From contig JABVXV010000016.1 of the NCBI GenBank assembly GCA_013365325.1, forward strand, positions 1 to 64,000: DNA of 64,000 nt. The letters run 5' to 3'. The position numbers were made by a program, and so were the translations under genes. Origin of the DNA: Dipetalonema caudispina. Lineage: Eukaryota; Nematoda; Chromadorea; Rhabditida; Onchocercidae. The notes under the pieces are model-generated. The model was not told where the DNA came from. It did not search any database and saw only the letters and a list, made by a program, of their open reading frames with translations. How positions within the stretch are numbered: position 1 is the stretch's first letter; every line of letters starts with the position of its first letter. Positions 35,995 to 48,371 of the stretch are shown piece by piece.

Positions 35995-38260
35995 ATGAAT
36001 TATCGGTCACATTCACCGATTGGTTCCCGGCAGTTACCGAGCAATTTACAGGATATTACTGAATTAAGGTATGGAAAGTTAAGTCTTTCCGGAAGTGGTA
36101 GTATCAGGAATTTGTGTATTGGGTTGAAGCTGAATGTTTTTCTTCGTTCTCTCTATTTTGACCTTTGATAAAGAAATCTGTAAAAATGCTGGTCACCTTT
36201 ATCAAAATCACTAAGACTTCTATTACTACCACTTCAGCGAAGGACCAATTTCAATTTGAACCGTTAACTAATGAAGCTTCCAAAATTTGTTAAATTTAAA
36301 GAAAAAAGCAAAGATTCAATAGCCTTTTTCAGGAAGAAATTATAATGATAATTTTGATTTCGTTTCTCAGTACTTTGAACTCATTACTTTTACTTCTTCT
36401 TTCCTTATTTTCAAAGAAACTAAAAGACTGTCGTGATTCGAAATCCATATAACTTATTACTTAAGATAAACATGACCGTTTCAATTTCTAAAATGATATT
36501 CCTCAAATTTACGAGCACTTTTGACAACAAGTGTATTTCAAATTTTTGCAAGGTTTTTGAGAATTTACAATTTATGGCTTCTCCGTAGGTTTTCCGGATG
36601 CTTTTTAGATTGAAGATTTTAAACCATGAAAAACGATTCTTGTTATTTAACTGGAACTGTGAATTTCTCTGGTAGTTGCAATAGTAGGCGCACATTTCTT
36701 TTTTTCATTTTTATCAAAATCCTTCAGCATTTTTTCTCCATTCATCAAAACGTTTACTTACGTCATTCGTCATTTATAATCACAATCTCAATTTCTATCT
36801 CTTTTCTTGTTTTTCTTGCCAGAAGGAAAATATTCGATCACTATGTAAGTGCAACACATTTCCTCGTTCATTTTGATTAACTTTACTATCAATTATTGAT
36901 AATGAAATGATACATCTCTCGGAAGATTTGAAATTACAGATGTTTGAGAACTAGTCAAAACTGAGACCCAAATCAAAATCAAATATGAAGTCCCTGGAGG
37001 AGAAATATACTTCGTGGATTGTAATCATTATTGCTAACAATCAAGACTTGATGGACTTAAAACGCGAATGGCATTAAAACTTGACCTTTGCTGCAGAAAA
37101 ATTACTTGAAGATGTTATTTTCATAAATTTCATCAGAAAATGTTCCAATCTTCAAAATTTTTGTGAATTTTGTTCGGATTATATGTAAATTATAATTCCA
37201 CAATTCTAAAATGCGAAATTTCTATTCAGAGAAATTGATATTGCAACAGTAACGAATGACGTATACCAAACTTTTTACTTTAATATTAGTCATTGTGACG
37301 TAACTCACGAAGTTCTCAATAGCTTCCATTTATTAGTTTTATCAGTACTTTTGAATAAATACACCTCAGATTGGAATATTATTATTGTTGGCTTGCTCCG
37401 GGAATAGATCCAAAGATGAAATTACTTCTGGTGAGAGGATAATTCTATTCAAAGATACAATTTCTCTGTATTTCCAGATTTGTTAATTTTAAAAGCTATA
37501 TGTTTACATGACCAAGAATTTAATTTAGTCTAATTTACATTTTTCAACGTTTCAAATATATGTCGAATGACTTACTTAAGTATGCCTAATCTAGGTAGTC
37601 TGGATGAACATGAATAAAGCATTCAGCAGAAAAGAGGTATTTAAAAAATTGCGACAAATGTGAGTATCATTTTATTACAGGTAATTGTTTCGGTTAGAAA
37701 TTACGTCTGTTGCAATTAATAATTTCAATCTTTTTATTAAAATTTTCCATAATATAGTCATCAATTAAGTTTTATTATCACTATTATTACAATACAATCT
37801 AAATTTTTCAAATAACAAATCATATGACGCTGTCAATTAGTAACAAAACATCTGACATTATAAAAATCCATCGAGAACTCAAAAACTTTCTTTGGTAAGC
37901 TTTTTTTTTTTTTTTGTTGTCTGGTAGGAAATGCATAAGCTTTATTAAAGTTTGAAAAATCTTTTCAAATCTTTGCTATCGTCTGTTTCTTTCTGTCATT
38001 CTTCAAATATCTCTCTCTCTTCTTCTCTTTTTTAGAGCAGAGAGGAAAAGATAGACAAAAAAAAAAAAACAGAAAAAAAATCTGACGGCTTGTTGACGTC
38101 TAATCAAATGAGAACCATTCAAATGTGCATTTTTGAAAATAAAGATGCATCTCCCTTGCGAAATATTTATCCCAATGAAAAATTGCGCTTTTGTTGGAGA
38201 TCTTTCCTGGCATACAATAAGGCTCATATAGCTTTCGAGACCGAGAGTTTGGTCAAATGA
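35995..38260 (+). CDS. Candidate three-exon gene with a 22-base micro-exon, 106 aa, unrecognised
   Basis: Exon 1 is 35995-36068 (MNYRSHSPIGSRQLPSNL..., donor TTAAG|GTATGG, phase 2). Exon 2 is 36823-36844, flanked by a very strong acceptor TTTTTCTTGCCAG and donor GTAAGT. Exon 3 is 38036-38260, after CTCTTCTTCTCTTTTTTAG, and ends in TGA. Phases 2 and 0 match throughout, giving a helical, Arg/Lys-rich centre (ELRRKIFDHYSREEK) and an end at FETESLVK. An in-frame TAG immediately precedes exon 3, so splicing is required. Exon 1 is also phase-compatible with the K2P channel exon at 43137 and may belong there instead. I do not recognise the product. Confidence 0.35.
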
Positions 38261-41200
38261 AGATGTCCATCATTCTTACTTATTCTATTGATCTATGTGC
38301 TATCCTACTCATATCCATTTTATCGATAAACGAATGATTGATCATATCACAGTCCTTCTCTCATCCTTTTCTGCATAAAAAGAAGAAATACGAAAAAAAA
38401 AAAAAAAAAACAGGTCAATAAAGAAGACAAAATGGTACAGTACTTTATGTTTTGCTACTTATTATTGTTGACGTATTGTTTCAACCTATAATTTACTCTA
38501 AAAAAAAAATCCTATAAAATACCTTGCGATAGATCACGTAGAAATCATGAGATTGATGATTTGCATATATTGCCGATAGTGAAAATATTTTATTTCTCTT
38601 ACTGTTTGTGATTAACAGAATGTTTCACCTGCCATTTCCAAGATAAGGCAAAGTGATTTTATTCAGAATTGTAGAAAATATGAAGCAATATTTGTTCAAA
38701 TCTGAAAAAGAAGAGTTTATCGCCCTATTTGATATGCTTACTAATGCCTCTTCCCTTAAGTTGACATTGAAATGGTTCTGAGTAGTCTGTCGATGATAAG
38801 TATTTCAAAAGTTTTGAAACATCATGAAACGAGTAGTTGAATTCCAATCCCAATACTTTCCATTTATCTTTGCTTTATTTATTAATTGTTAACCTGAAAA
38901 AACAACTTAAACAAATCGTACTATCGAAATTTAAATTAATGCCATTACAATAAAATATGAATTTTAGGTAAATGGTATTGTCGAAAAAATATATGAAAAA
39001 TAAATATTGAACTTTTTCAATGAACAAATTGCCGTTGGATATTTTCAGAACATATAATAAAATAAAATGCAATTTTATAAAAAAACTACTCACTTCAATA
39101 GTGACATAAATTATGCCTTCACATATTTATCATTATTGTTTAAAAAATATTTAATGAAGTAAAATTAGTGTAATTTTGTTTTTTTTAAAAAATTGAGAGA
39201 TTTAATAATGAATTATATTAGTCGTATTGCCGAAATGTTATTCATGAAATGTTTCTCGAATCGAAATATTTGATTGTGATAAACTGAACTAAGATAAAAT
39301 TAATATTAATCAAGTCAGAAACATTATTCAAGCAATATTTTTTCATAGTTTTATTTCAACATTTCTTCTCAAAATGATTCAATGATTTTGTGATATTTTA
39401 TGTGTATTGATTTATTGAAATTTCTTTAATCAAATCGTTTATTTTACATTCAAATATACAATTTATCACAATCTTACTAATAGTTCATCATATATAGTCG
39501 ATCATAGAGTTTTGTTGAGACGCTGAATGGAAGTTAAACAAAACTAACAAATGCAATCTTTTGTGAAGTTCTAAAAAATTTTGTCTATTTTGTTTAGAAT
39601 TTACAAATCGAAAATGAATCTAATAGAACTAAGAGTTCCACAGTAATGTTATTTTTGAGGCCAATTACTTCATATTAGTTCTCAGATTAGTTGATTTATC
39701 GAAATGTTTGTTGCTAGAAAGTTACATTTTCCAAAAAGTATTAACTATTTAGGATTTGGATTGTCTTTGTGCAGTATTCAAACGTTGTCAAAGTGCAATA
39801 TTTTTTGCCACAGATCACTTTAATCTAAATCATTTGCTATCATTTCTCTAAGTTATCGATCTGAATTTTGCTTGGGAAGCTTTCAATTTTAGAATAGTCA
39901 TCAAATTTTCATAACTTTTACATTTGAAAATCAAGAAAAAATGATGTCAGCAAATAATATTAAGGTTAATATGAATCAGTCTAACTCTTCCAAAGGAAGA
40001 TTTGGGATATTTTCCTGTAAAAAAGGATGGATGTACTATTTATATTTCTTTCACAACTAATAAATGATTTTACATATTGTTTTGTGAATAATTTGCTTGA
40101 GGAATATAGGCACTGTTGTAGGTTGTAAATTAAATTTGTTGACAGATTGTTAATGCGTAAGTAATAATGTCTTCGAAAAAGTAACTGATAAAACTTTCAA
40201 AATTACATATCATCGACAATAATTGAAATAACTGTTGCATATTCTAGCAGTCTCTATCATATTATATTTATCTTTTTGCTAAATTTAGTGGAATTTTATA
40301 ACTACAAAACACTGTTGAACAATAAGTATGCTTGTTTTTAAGTGAAACAATTCAGAAAATCACAGTTCATTTATGCGATCAGAAGACAAATGTTAGAAGA
40401 AAAGTTTATTTTGCATATGTAAAAAAGACTACAATCATTTCGTATCACAAACTTTTTCATTTTTTCTGAACCTTGTTGCAGCAGATTTAAATACAAAAAT
40501 ATATTTAGTCTTTAGATATCTTGCAACATACAACAAGTGTACTTTCATAATTTTATGAGCAGAAATGACTTTAAAAATCCACCATTTTGAAGCATCACCG
40601 AAAAATAAAATTTTGCAGATTAATATATGAAATCAGCAGTAGTAAATTCATATCGTTGTAATTTTATCAAGCTATCTTTCATATTTCAAACTTCCTCTTT
40701 TTCAAATTAAAATCTTATAATAACTGCAGAACTATAAGTTTCAATGCTTACAGAGTCTAATAACTAACTAAGGATTACTATGTATAAATTATTGGCAGAA
40801 AGAGCTGTGAAAATGATTTTGATAAATTTTGTAGGAATTTTTTTCCCTAAGTCCAAATATCGATCTCTGTGAAATTTTCCTGTGCTTCTTGCATTTCTTG
40901 TTTACACACTGATGGATTAAATTATCCTCAATGTTTGAAAATTAGTAAAGGATGAGGAGGCTTTTTGGTTTCTTATGCCAAAGTAAAGCTTAGATCAGAT
41001 GTTAGCCTAACAAAACTTATCTCATGGGAGTACTTATCCAAAAGCTGCAAAAAAAAATCAAGCGCTTTTCGGTTCCCATTCTGTTATGTGTTTTGTTTTT
41101 GTAGTCGACTTCATAGCAGAACAGAACATATTCTTTGCAGAAATGAGCTTCCAAAATATATATCAAATTGCTTCGATTTCAAAATGATAGACACTGTAGC

Positions 41201-42205
41201 CTAAAGAACTATGAAAGGAAGTATTTCCAACCATCGAGAAAACTCGGGACTAATTTACTTTTATCTTCATCGGTTAGGGGAGTATTACTTGTAACAAAGT
41301 ATTGATATTGATTAGATTTGAATTACCTTTCTTAAAATGCATACAAATTTTTCCTGCTTCTTCTGACAAGCTTGAACAGATCTAAAGAAAGCGTTAATAA
41401 GATTAAATGAAAATGTCATAGTGTCTCTTTGAAGTTGCATCGTTGGATTCGTTGGTATTCAATTCATGCCGTTGTAATTTGAAAGTTTTTGTTCTAACTT
41501 TTCTTTAAAAAGTATTTAAAACGAATTTTATTTGAAATAAAGTAATCTACCGAATTGATAAATTTCAATAAAAATAAAGTGAAAAATTAAATTTTGTTTT
41601 GCAGAACATCTCTGCTATTCTTACATGCGAATCAAGTAAATAAAATAATACATTTCATTTAAATAAATCTAATTGAGAAACTATCATCTTAATGAGTAGT
41701 ACATTGCCACTAATTAGTTTTTTAAGCTAATTATTACACAGGGAATAAATAACTAAAGAAGTAAAAAGATAAGTAATAATTGAAGCAGAAAATTAAATGT
41801 TTTAATTAAGAGATAAAATAACGAGGCATAAAAAGTACACGGATTTTTGAATTTATCCAAAATACGAGAGTGATATAAATAAATAGTTTGAGAAGCTGAA
41901 TGAACTTCTCACGGTGATACATTGAAATAAGTATCGATAGTTTTTTTTTTTTGTTGATCAATAAATTTTTCTGAATATTTCTTTTAGAAATCAATGCAAA
42001 TATTTTGTTGAAATATAAATGTTTAAGTAAAACTTAACCTTATTTTTGACTATTAAGTTAGTTTCGATTAAAAGATAGTGGTGAAATTTCAGGCAAAGCA
42101 TTTTTTATGAGCTAACATAAAAGAAATTTACGGTGTCTTTTAATGTGGTATGAAAATTCTACTACTATTTTATTTTTTCCAATGAAAATAGTGCACTTCG
42201 GAAAC
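38261..42205. other. Non-coding stretch, possible intron of the K2P gene
   Basis: AT-rich, with an A tract near 38394-38411. An open segment near 40955-41204 (+) lacks a good start and shows no conserved motif. If the K2P first exon is upstream, this is intronic. Confidence 0.4.
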
Positions 42206-42318
42206 GATTTGAAAATGGACAAGCAGTTTGATGAGCTTTTAAGTACAGGCCTGAAAATTGAATAATTTTTCAAGCCTGTATTTAAAAGCTCATCAAATTG
42301 CCTGCCTATTTTCAAATC
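42206..42318. repeat. 113-base near-perfect foldback
   Basis: Two arms of about 52 bases (42206-42257 and 42267-42318) are reverse complements with only six differences, all transitions; about half of these would still form G-U pairs in RNA. The loop is about 9 bases. The arms share GATTTGAAAAT, TTTGATGAGCTTTTAA and TACAGGC. Flanks do not extend the homology and show no target-site duplication. Its length exceeds a usual microRNA hairpin. It could be a foldback transposon remnant or a source of endogenous small RNA. Confidence 0.85.
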
Positions 42319-43018
42319 CCCGTATGATGTCCCTATTCAGACAAGCACATTTTTCGCCAAGAATTCGACGAATTTATCTGTATCAGGAAGGGAAATTATG
42401 GCAAGTTTGTTCACTTCCCATATTTTCTCTTGGCTTTTTTAAAATTGCTTCTTTACATCTTTAAATTATCATTTATAGAAGTAATGAAAGCAGACAATAT
42501 TATTTACTGATTTTTAAGATATAGAAGTAGTCATAAATTATATTCGTTTATGAGTAATGTTCATGTGGTTGTACTGCTTGCAAAATTTGAAACTCAAATT
42601 TACTGATAAAGTTTGATTAACTTTGTTCACTCTCAATTGAAACTGCTATGTGGTCGGCTATGCACATTTTTACTAATGCTAATTACTTATGAATTCGGTG
42701 ACATGTAAGAAGTTGATTTGAAAATAAAAGAATAAATAGAAGATTTTGTTGAGTCGAGAAACCTCTTATTATTTTCACTTACGAGAAATTCAAAATTGAG
42801 AGTCGTTTTGAATTCTGATAAAAATACAATCGACTACGAAATTCCAGTAAGACTAATCACTGCTAGTAAAACTTTGTGAAGCAATTTCATGATACTTTAT
42901 GATAATGATAAAGGATCAATGATTCGAGTTACAACAAAAATTGAACTTTTGGTCTCTAACAATAACTGTTTTCCTTCACTTACAGCAATATTTATATATT
43001 TTATTATTGAAAACGAAA

Positions 43019-43038
43019 TGTTTTTTTTTTTTTTTTTT
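43019..43038 (+). repeat. Poly-T tract
   Basis: A run of about 20 T lies 100 bases before the first confirmed K2P exon. Similar homopolymer runs occur near 37898 and 55558 and are points of likely sequencing-length uncertainty. Confidence 0.8.
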
Positions 43039-43136
43039 GATTAAATAAGTAGTAAGAAAGCAAAGATTCAGGAATGTTTCATCCATAATTTTGAATTTGA
43101 AGCTGAAAAACAAATTCAAACAATTCTCATTTACAG

Positions 43137-46100
43137 TGCGGAGCGTTTGAATTATTTCATAGGACAAGCAGATGGAGAAGGAGGAATTTTTGAACAGATT
43201 GGTGAAGATAGGCCAACTGATTTTGCAATCCAAACATACAAAAATCGGATACGACAGGTTCTGCTTCTTTCTTTTCATTCGTTTTCTTAAACGGAGCACT
43301 CCCAATCCAAACATTTTAATTTTCAAGAATTCGTAATTATAATCTTTTTAATCGTGATAAACTGCTGATTCGGTACAACATATTAGTATTATTGTACGAT
43401 AGATATCACTATCTGAAGAGAGGATTCTGCTTGCTAAGCTACAAATGTAAATTTAATTAATTACATTGTAGAAATTACGCATAGTTCTGCCACATATCGG
43501 CCTTGTACTCCTTTCAACAGCCTATACAATTCTCGGTGCTGCTATCTTTCATCATGTTGGTTTATTATTCAATTTTATGTAGTACTTTTCATTTCTCATT
43601 AATAATTTTTATCTTGATGACCTTATCAAATGTTTTTGTCAGTTTGAAATGCCATATGAAGTACGTATTCGTAACGAAACTGCCCACCGAATTGAAGCCT
43701 TAAAACAAAAAATTATCGACAATTTATGGATGCTAGTGCATATGAGAAATAATACCGGTGAGGTGACATTTGAAGCCTGGTCCAAAACAGCACATCTTGG
43801 GTTCGTTTCACTTTTATATTGGAAAGTTAAAATCTTACTTGACAATTCAAAATAGCTTCATATTGCTAAGGCGTCTTTTTAAGAAGGATTTCATCATATC
43901 GAACAAAATGGAACATTTTATTTTAGAGAAATTGATGATTGTTGCAAAGAATTTTTATAGCAGTAACTTAGAAAACGGTAACTTAAAGATTCTAAAATGT
44001 CTACAAGTTTTAGACTTCATAGATTTGTTTTTTCTGCTAGTAGTTTGGAAAACACTTGTCACAAGGATAAAATTAAGGAGATTTCAAACCTTATAAGAAT
44101 CCCTGGATTGATGAAAAATTCAAAGAAAACTCAAAATCGTATGAGTGTTTGGTATATTTAAATAGGTTACCCACTATCCAAACTAGTTTTAAGTGTAAAA
44201 CCTTTGGCTGGAATATATCTGCAACCATATTATCCTCGAAATAGTATCTCACTACACGTTTGTATCATAGAGCTAATTGAGCGTAATATATAAACATCGA
44301 ATGCTTATATTTTCAATAGATTGATAAGTTGAAAAGGAAAGAATTTCAAGCAAAAAAAACTATTGGGATTAAGATTTTCTTACAATTAATCATTTTCCAC
44401 ATTATGTATTTCATTGTTAGTTGATCGAAGAAATAATCGAATCTTTGTATTAAACTTAATTTTGAAATTCCAAAATTTTCAAATCAGGAATTGCAGTATT
44501 AATGATGTAATTCGTGATGTATTTATTGATTATACGAAGAATTATATGACACCTGATGATATAATTAAAGGTGCTGGACCAGTAAAATGGTCATTTGGTT
44601 CAAGTGTATTTTTTTCATGGACTGCTATTACAACCATTGGTAAAAAAGTTGCTTTATGAATGAAATATTAAATTTTTCCGTTTATATTTCCGGAAACATT
44701 TTTGCTTGTTCCATTCTATTTCTGACAGAAGTATGAGAGAGGCGCATTTAAAAATTCTTTATTGTCCTATTTTAAAAGCTTAAATTGGTGCAATAGCAAA
44801 ATGTGATCGTTTGTAATTTCTTCCTCAGGGTTTGGAATTTTGATAGTTGAGGATGCGGTTCTGACCGTTAAGCTAATATGCTTCTCCCCGTTTTTAGGAT
44901 TTCTGATTTACTTATCTGCTGAATTTTCAATTCCTCAACAAACTTAACCCATAACATTTTATTCCAATTTGATGGTAACTTAAATATATGAACACTTTTG
45001 AGAGTTGAGTTTAGCTCTCGCCATTCTAATTCTTCTTGAAATTTGATATCGGGCTATATCTTCCATCTCTATCTTTGATCTGATAAGCTTAAACTTGAAT
45101 TTGAATTTCAGGTTATGGACATATAGTACCAAGAACCAATGAGGGTCGTATAGCGTGCCTTATGTACGCATTATTAGGTATTCCATTAATACTTGTCACT
45201 ATTGCTGATATCGGACGATTTCTCTCAGGTAACTCTGATTTTTTAATCTATCATTTCTCATTTATACCAAAATGCTATTCTAAAATTGTACTCACTTTTT
45301 ACATTATTACTTCAGACATTGGGTATTTAGAAACAAATCTTCAATGAATTTAGAGAAATTTCGAGTTTTCCTCTTCTGTACTATATCCGAACAGAACTTC
45401 AAACCACATTGCTGATTAATTCTTTATAAGAGTATCAAAATAGGTTCAAATTTTCTGTATATTATCAATGAATAAGGAAAAGCCACTTTTTAGGTAAAGA
45501 TGAAGAAGTCAAACAAATGGAGTTAATGTTTATACTTATTCTTAAATTTTACAGCTGGTATAGTTTGGATTCATTACACGATGAAGTTGTTACGTTTAGA
45601 ATTGTTCCGAAAATTCTCACAATTTTGCATACATTGTTGCAGGTGTATTCCTTTCATCAGGTAAAATCCTTTTTAATGAACTGTCTTTTATCAAGATAAT
45701 AATTTTCGAATATTTAAGATTAAAAACCTGAATTATGGAACTAGAAAAACAAGTTGTACAATAGGCTATTGATCACGAATTCAATTAGAAAAGAAGCTGC
45801 ATTTTTAATTAATACGTCTTCTTTAATTAGTTTAATTAATCGTTTTATTTAATTAATACGCCTTAGTAAATTCGGAAATATTTATTTTCACTTTTTGTTT
45901 CTTTCAGAAATAAAAAAAAACAACCGAAGACATTTTCTGCCAATGACATTGCTAATATTAAAAGATTAAGAAGACGACGACAGAATCATATCGATACTAT
46001 TTCTGAAGCAGGCACATTTGAAGGTGTGCTATTTCAATATTCCATCGATCACTTAATCTTAGTAGATTAACTGCTTCAGTCAATTCGAATAGTTTACTGG

Positions 46101-48325
46101 ATTGTTTAACTCATGAAAAGTGATCTAATCTGTATTCTTTAATTTAAATGGGAAAGAGAATTCATGAAGTGGTAAAGTAAAGAACTATGTTAGTGAATCT
46201 TTCTAATTCGATGGAAGAGAGTTGATGATAAAATTTTGAATTGGATTATTTTTATTGAGAAAAAGTTATTCGTTGATGTGAGTGAAATTGATACCAAAAA
46301 AGTTTTAAATTGTAGTGCGATTTGTGGAAACAATTATAATTATACGTTCATTTCAAAAATACCAATTGACACAGCAAAGTGTCGTTGATTGAATGTGAAA
46401 TTTTACAACAGTTTTGCAGACATATCAGAAATTCATACACAAGAAAGTGAAAAAACATTTTCCCAAGATACACAAGCAAGAGCTGATGATTTGGAGGAAC
46501 ACGGATCACATCGTGATAGGCGTATTTCAGTGTTATTTGTGCTCATCATTATGATAGGTTATATATTTACTCAAAAATTTCAATTTAATTTGGAAAAAAT
46601 ACAATAATAAAAGAGAAAAAGTTGAGAATTAAACGTCGGCTTTTCTTATAAATCAAAAAAAAGGTTGTAGGTTACACTGCTGGTGGCGCATTCCTTATGC
46701 AACTTTGGGAAAATTGGACATTTATGGAATCTTTTTACTTCTGTTTCGTTACTGTAACAACTATTGGTTTGTTGTTCTCTTATATTAAATCAGATGAATT
46801 GCACTGAAACTATTTTCAAGAATGATTTTAAACTGCAAATAACATTTATAAGTGAGATATGAAATCGTTAACTGACCAATGACCAAAAGCCACTAAAAAT
46901 TACTTGCAGTGTAATTCCAGAAGATCAATTCTCGATTAGAAATTCATAATGCTTTCGGGAAAGGAGGTTGCAGGTTTTGGAGATATCGTACCTCAGAATG
47001 CGGATTTTTTGCCAGCAACGCTTATGTATATTATTATTGGCCTTATTATCACAACGATGTGTATTGGTACGCTCCTCTTTGATTTCCTCCTCATTGGACT
47101 ACATTTGTGTTTAGGAAATTAGAAATTATGAGATTTTACAAATTGTAGATTTGGTGGGAAGCGAATACATTCGTGATATTCATTTCTATGGTCGAAGTTT
47201 GGGTCGTAGTTTTATGACGATTGGCGGTAAAGTCGTACATCTTGGCGAAGTCAATTCTTCCTACAGTCTTTTTCTTTTTTTTTTGGCTCTGAACATTTAT
47301 TTACTTACTTGTCATTGAAAATCTTAGCAATGAAAACATTTGATGGATAGATTTAAACAACTATAATCAAAATAGTTTGGTTTTCCTTTTCACTATAGTT
47401 ACAATCACTTAATTAAATTTGCTAATTTAATAAAAATAGTAATATGGCTTACATCAAATGGATTATTTTGTTATATTGCTTTATTATATCGTAAATTGGA
47501 GCAATACTTCTCCTTAAATTAGACTAATTTATAACAGTTTTGGCTTATTACTTGTTTAGATAGTATTTTAATACATCAAATTATAACCGATTGATTTTGT
47601 ACAGCTAAGTTTCTTTTAATATTCGAACCATGTAAAAATGAAGAGGAAAAATGGAACCGGAAATTAAATCAGCTGGCCATAAGCAACTATTTTTAGGTGT
47701 TTGGCTATGTAGCGTTTCTTCAAAAGAAATATGGCCTTACTGCGGAACAGATCAATAAATTAGCTCAATTGCCAGAAGAGTATTTACTTGAATGCTTAAT
47801 TAATGGCAGGCAACCTGATTTAAATTGGATCGGTAATTTTCTTTTCCTGAAAGTTTGTTTAAAAGACAAAATAAGTAGCAGCTCCTAATGTCGAGTTGTT
47901 TTCGTTTTATTAAAATTTACCCTACTGATTTATTTCATATATATATTGAATTGAAATGTGTATGAGAATAATAAGGATGACTCATTTATCGCAGCTATTA
48001 TTTTAACAAATGATTTGTTCAACTATTAACAACACTTCGATAACTTTAATCAAGAATTGTCGTTTGAGTACCTTCAGATGGTCGTCCATATGTACCACCT
48101 GATATTTATTATTTCAAATGGATTGAACATCCACGTACGCTTTCGTTTGTATCGGAACGTGTGTTAGCAAGTATGGAATCACTGGATTTAAATACGAGTA
48201 AGTGTAGTACAGCGAGAACATTGACACCACGTGAGTATTACCAAAGGATTTTACTGCAGTACTGTAAGCAAATGCAACCTGGTGATCAACAACAGCAAGA
48301 GCAATCACCCGATACTCAAGTATAA
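43137..48325 (+). CDS. TWK-type two-pore-domain (K2P) potassium channel, N-terminus incomplete
   Basis: This is a plasma-membrane background potassium channel. Exons: 43137-43257, 43472-43555, 43643-43800, 44497-44639, 45112-45228, 45555-45642, 45908-46023, 46420-46557, 46671-46766, 46974-47066, 47149-47249, 47697-47832, 48078-48325. They give 546 residues in continuous phase. TM1 is in exon 2 (IVLPHIGLVLLSTAYTILGA). The first pore has filter TTIGYG across exons 4/5. TM2 follows (LLGIPLILVTIADIGRFL). A basic linker (KRLRRRR) leads to TM3, then the second pore with TTIGFGD across exons 9/10, TM4, and a conserved post-TM4 region DLVGSEYIRDIHFYGRS. The C-terminus is cytosolic and Gln-rich. Exon 1 here needs two bases from an upstream exon; 35995-36068 fits in phase and would give MNYRSHSPIG at the start. 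AATAAA at 48366 follows the stop. Confidence 0.93.
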
Positions 48326-48365
48326 GGTCATGAAGCTTGAGATAAGTGTTATGTTAAACAGCAAC

Positions 48366-48371
48366 AATAAA
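48366..48371 (+). terminator. Polyadenylation signal AATAAA of the K2P gene
   Basis: Canonical hexamer 41 bases after the TAA at 48325. Confidence 0.6.

Noticed and set aside
40955..41204. Open segment on the + strand considered as a K2P upstream exon
   Set aside because: No ATG at a sensible position, no acceptor at its start, and no donor leaving the phase required by the exon at 43137.
42316..43257. Alternative K2P N-terminus beginning MMSLFRQAHFSPRIRR at 42325 and joining an acceptor at 43071
   Set aside because: Phase-compatible, but it requires a weaker acceptor and bypasses the better TTTACAG at 43136. The adjacent foldback also makes the open frame suspect. Kept only as a possibility.
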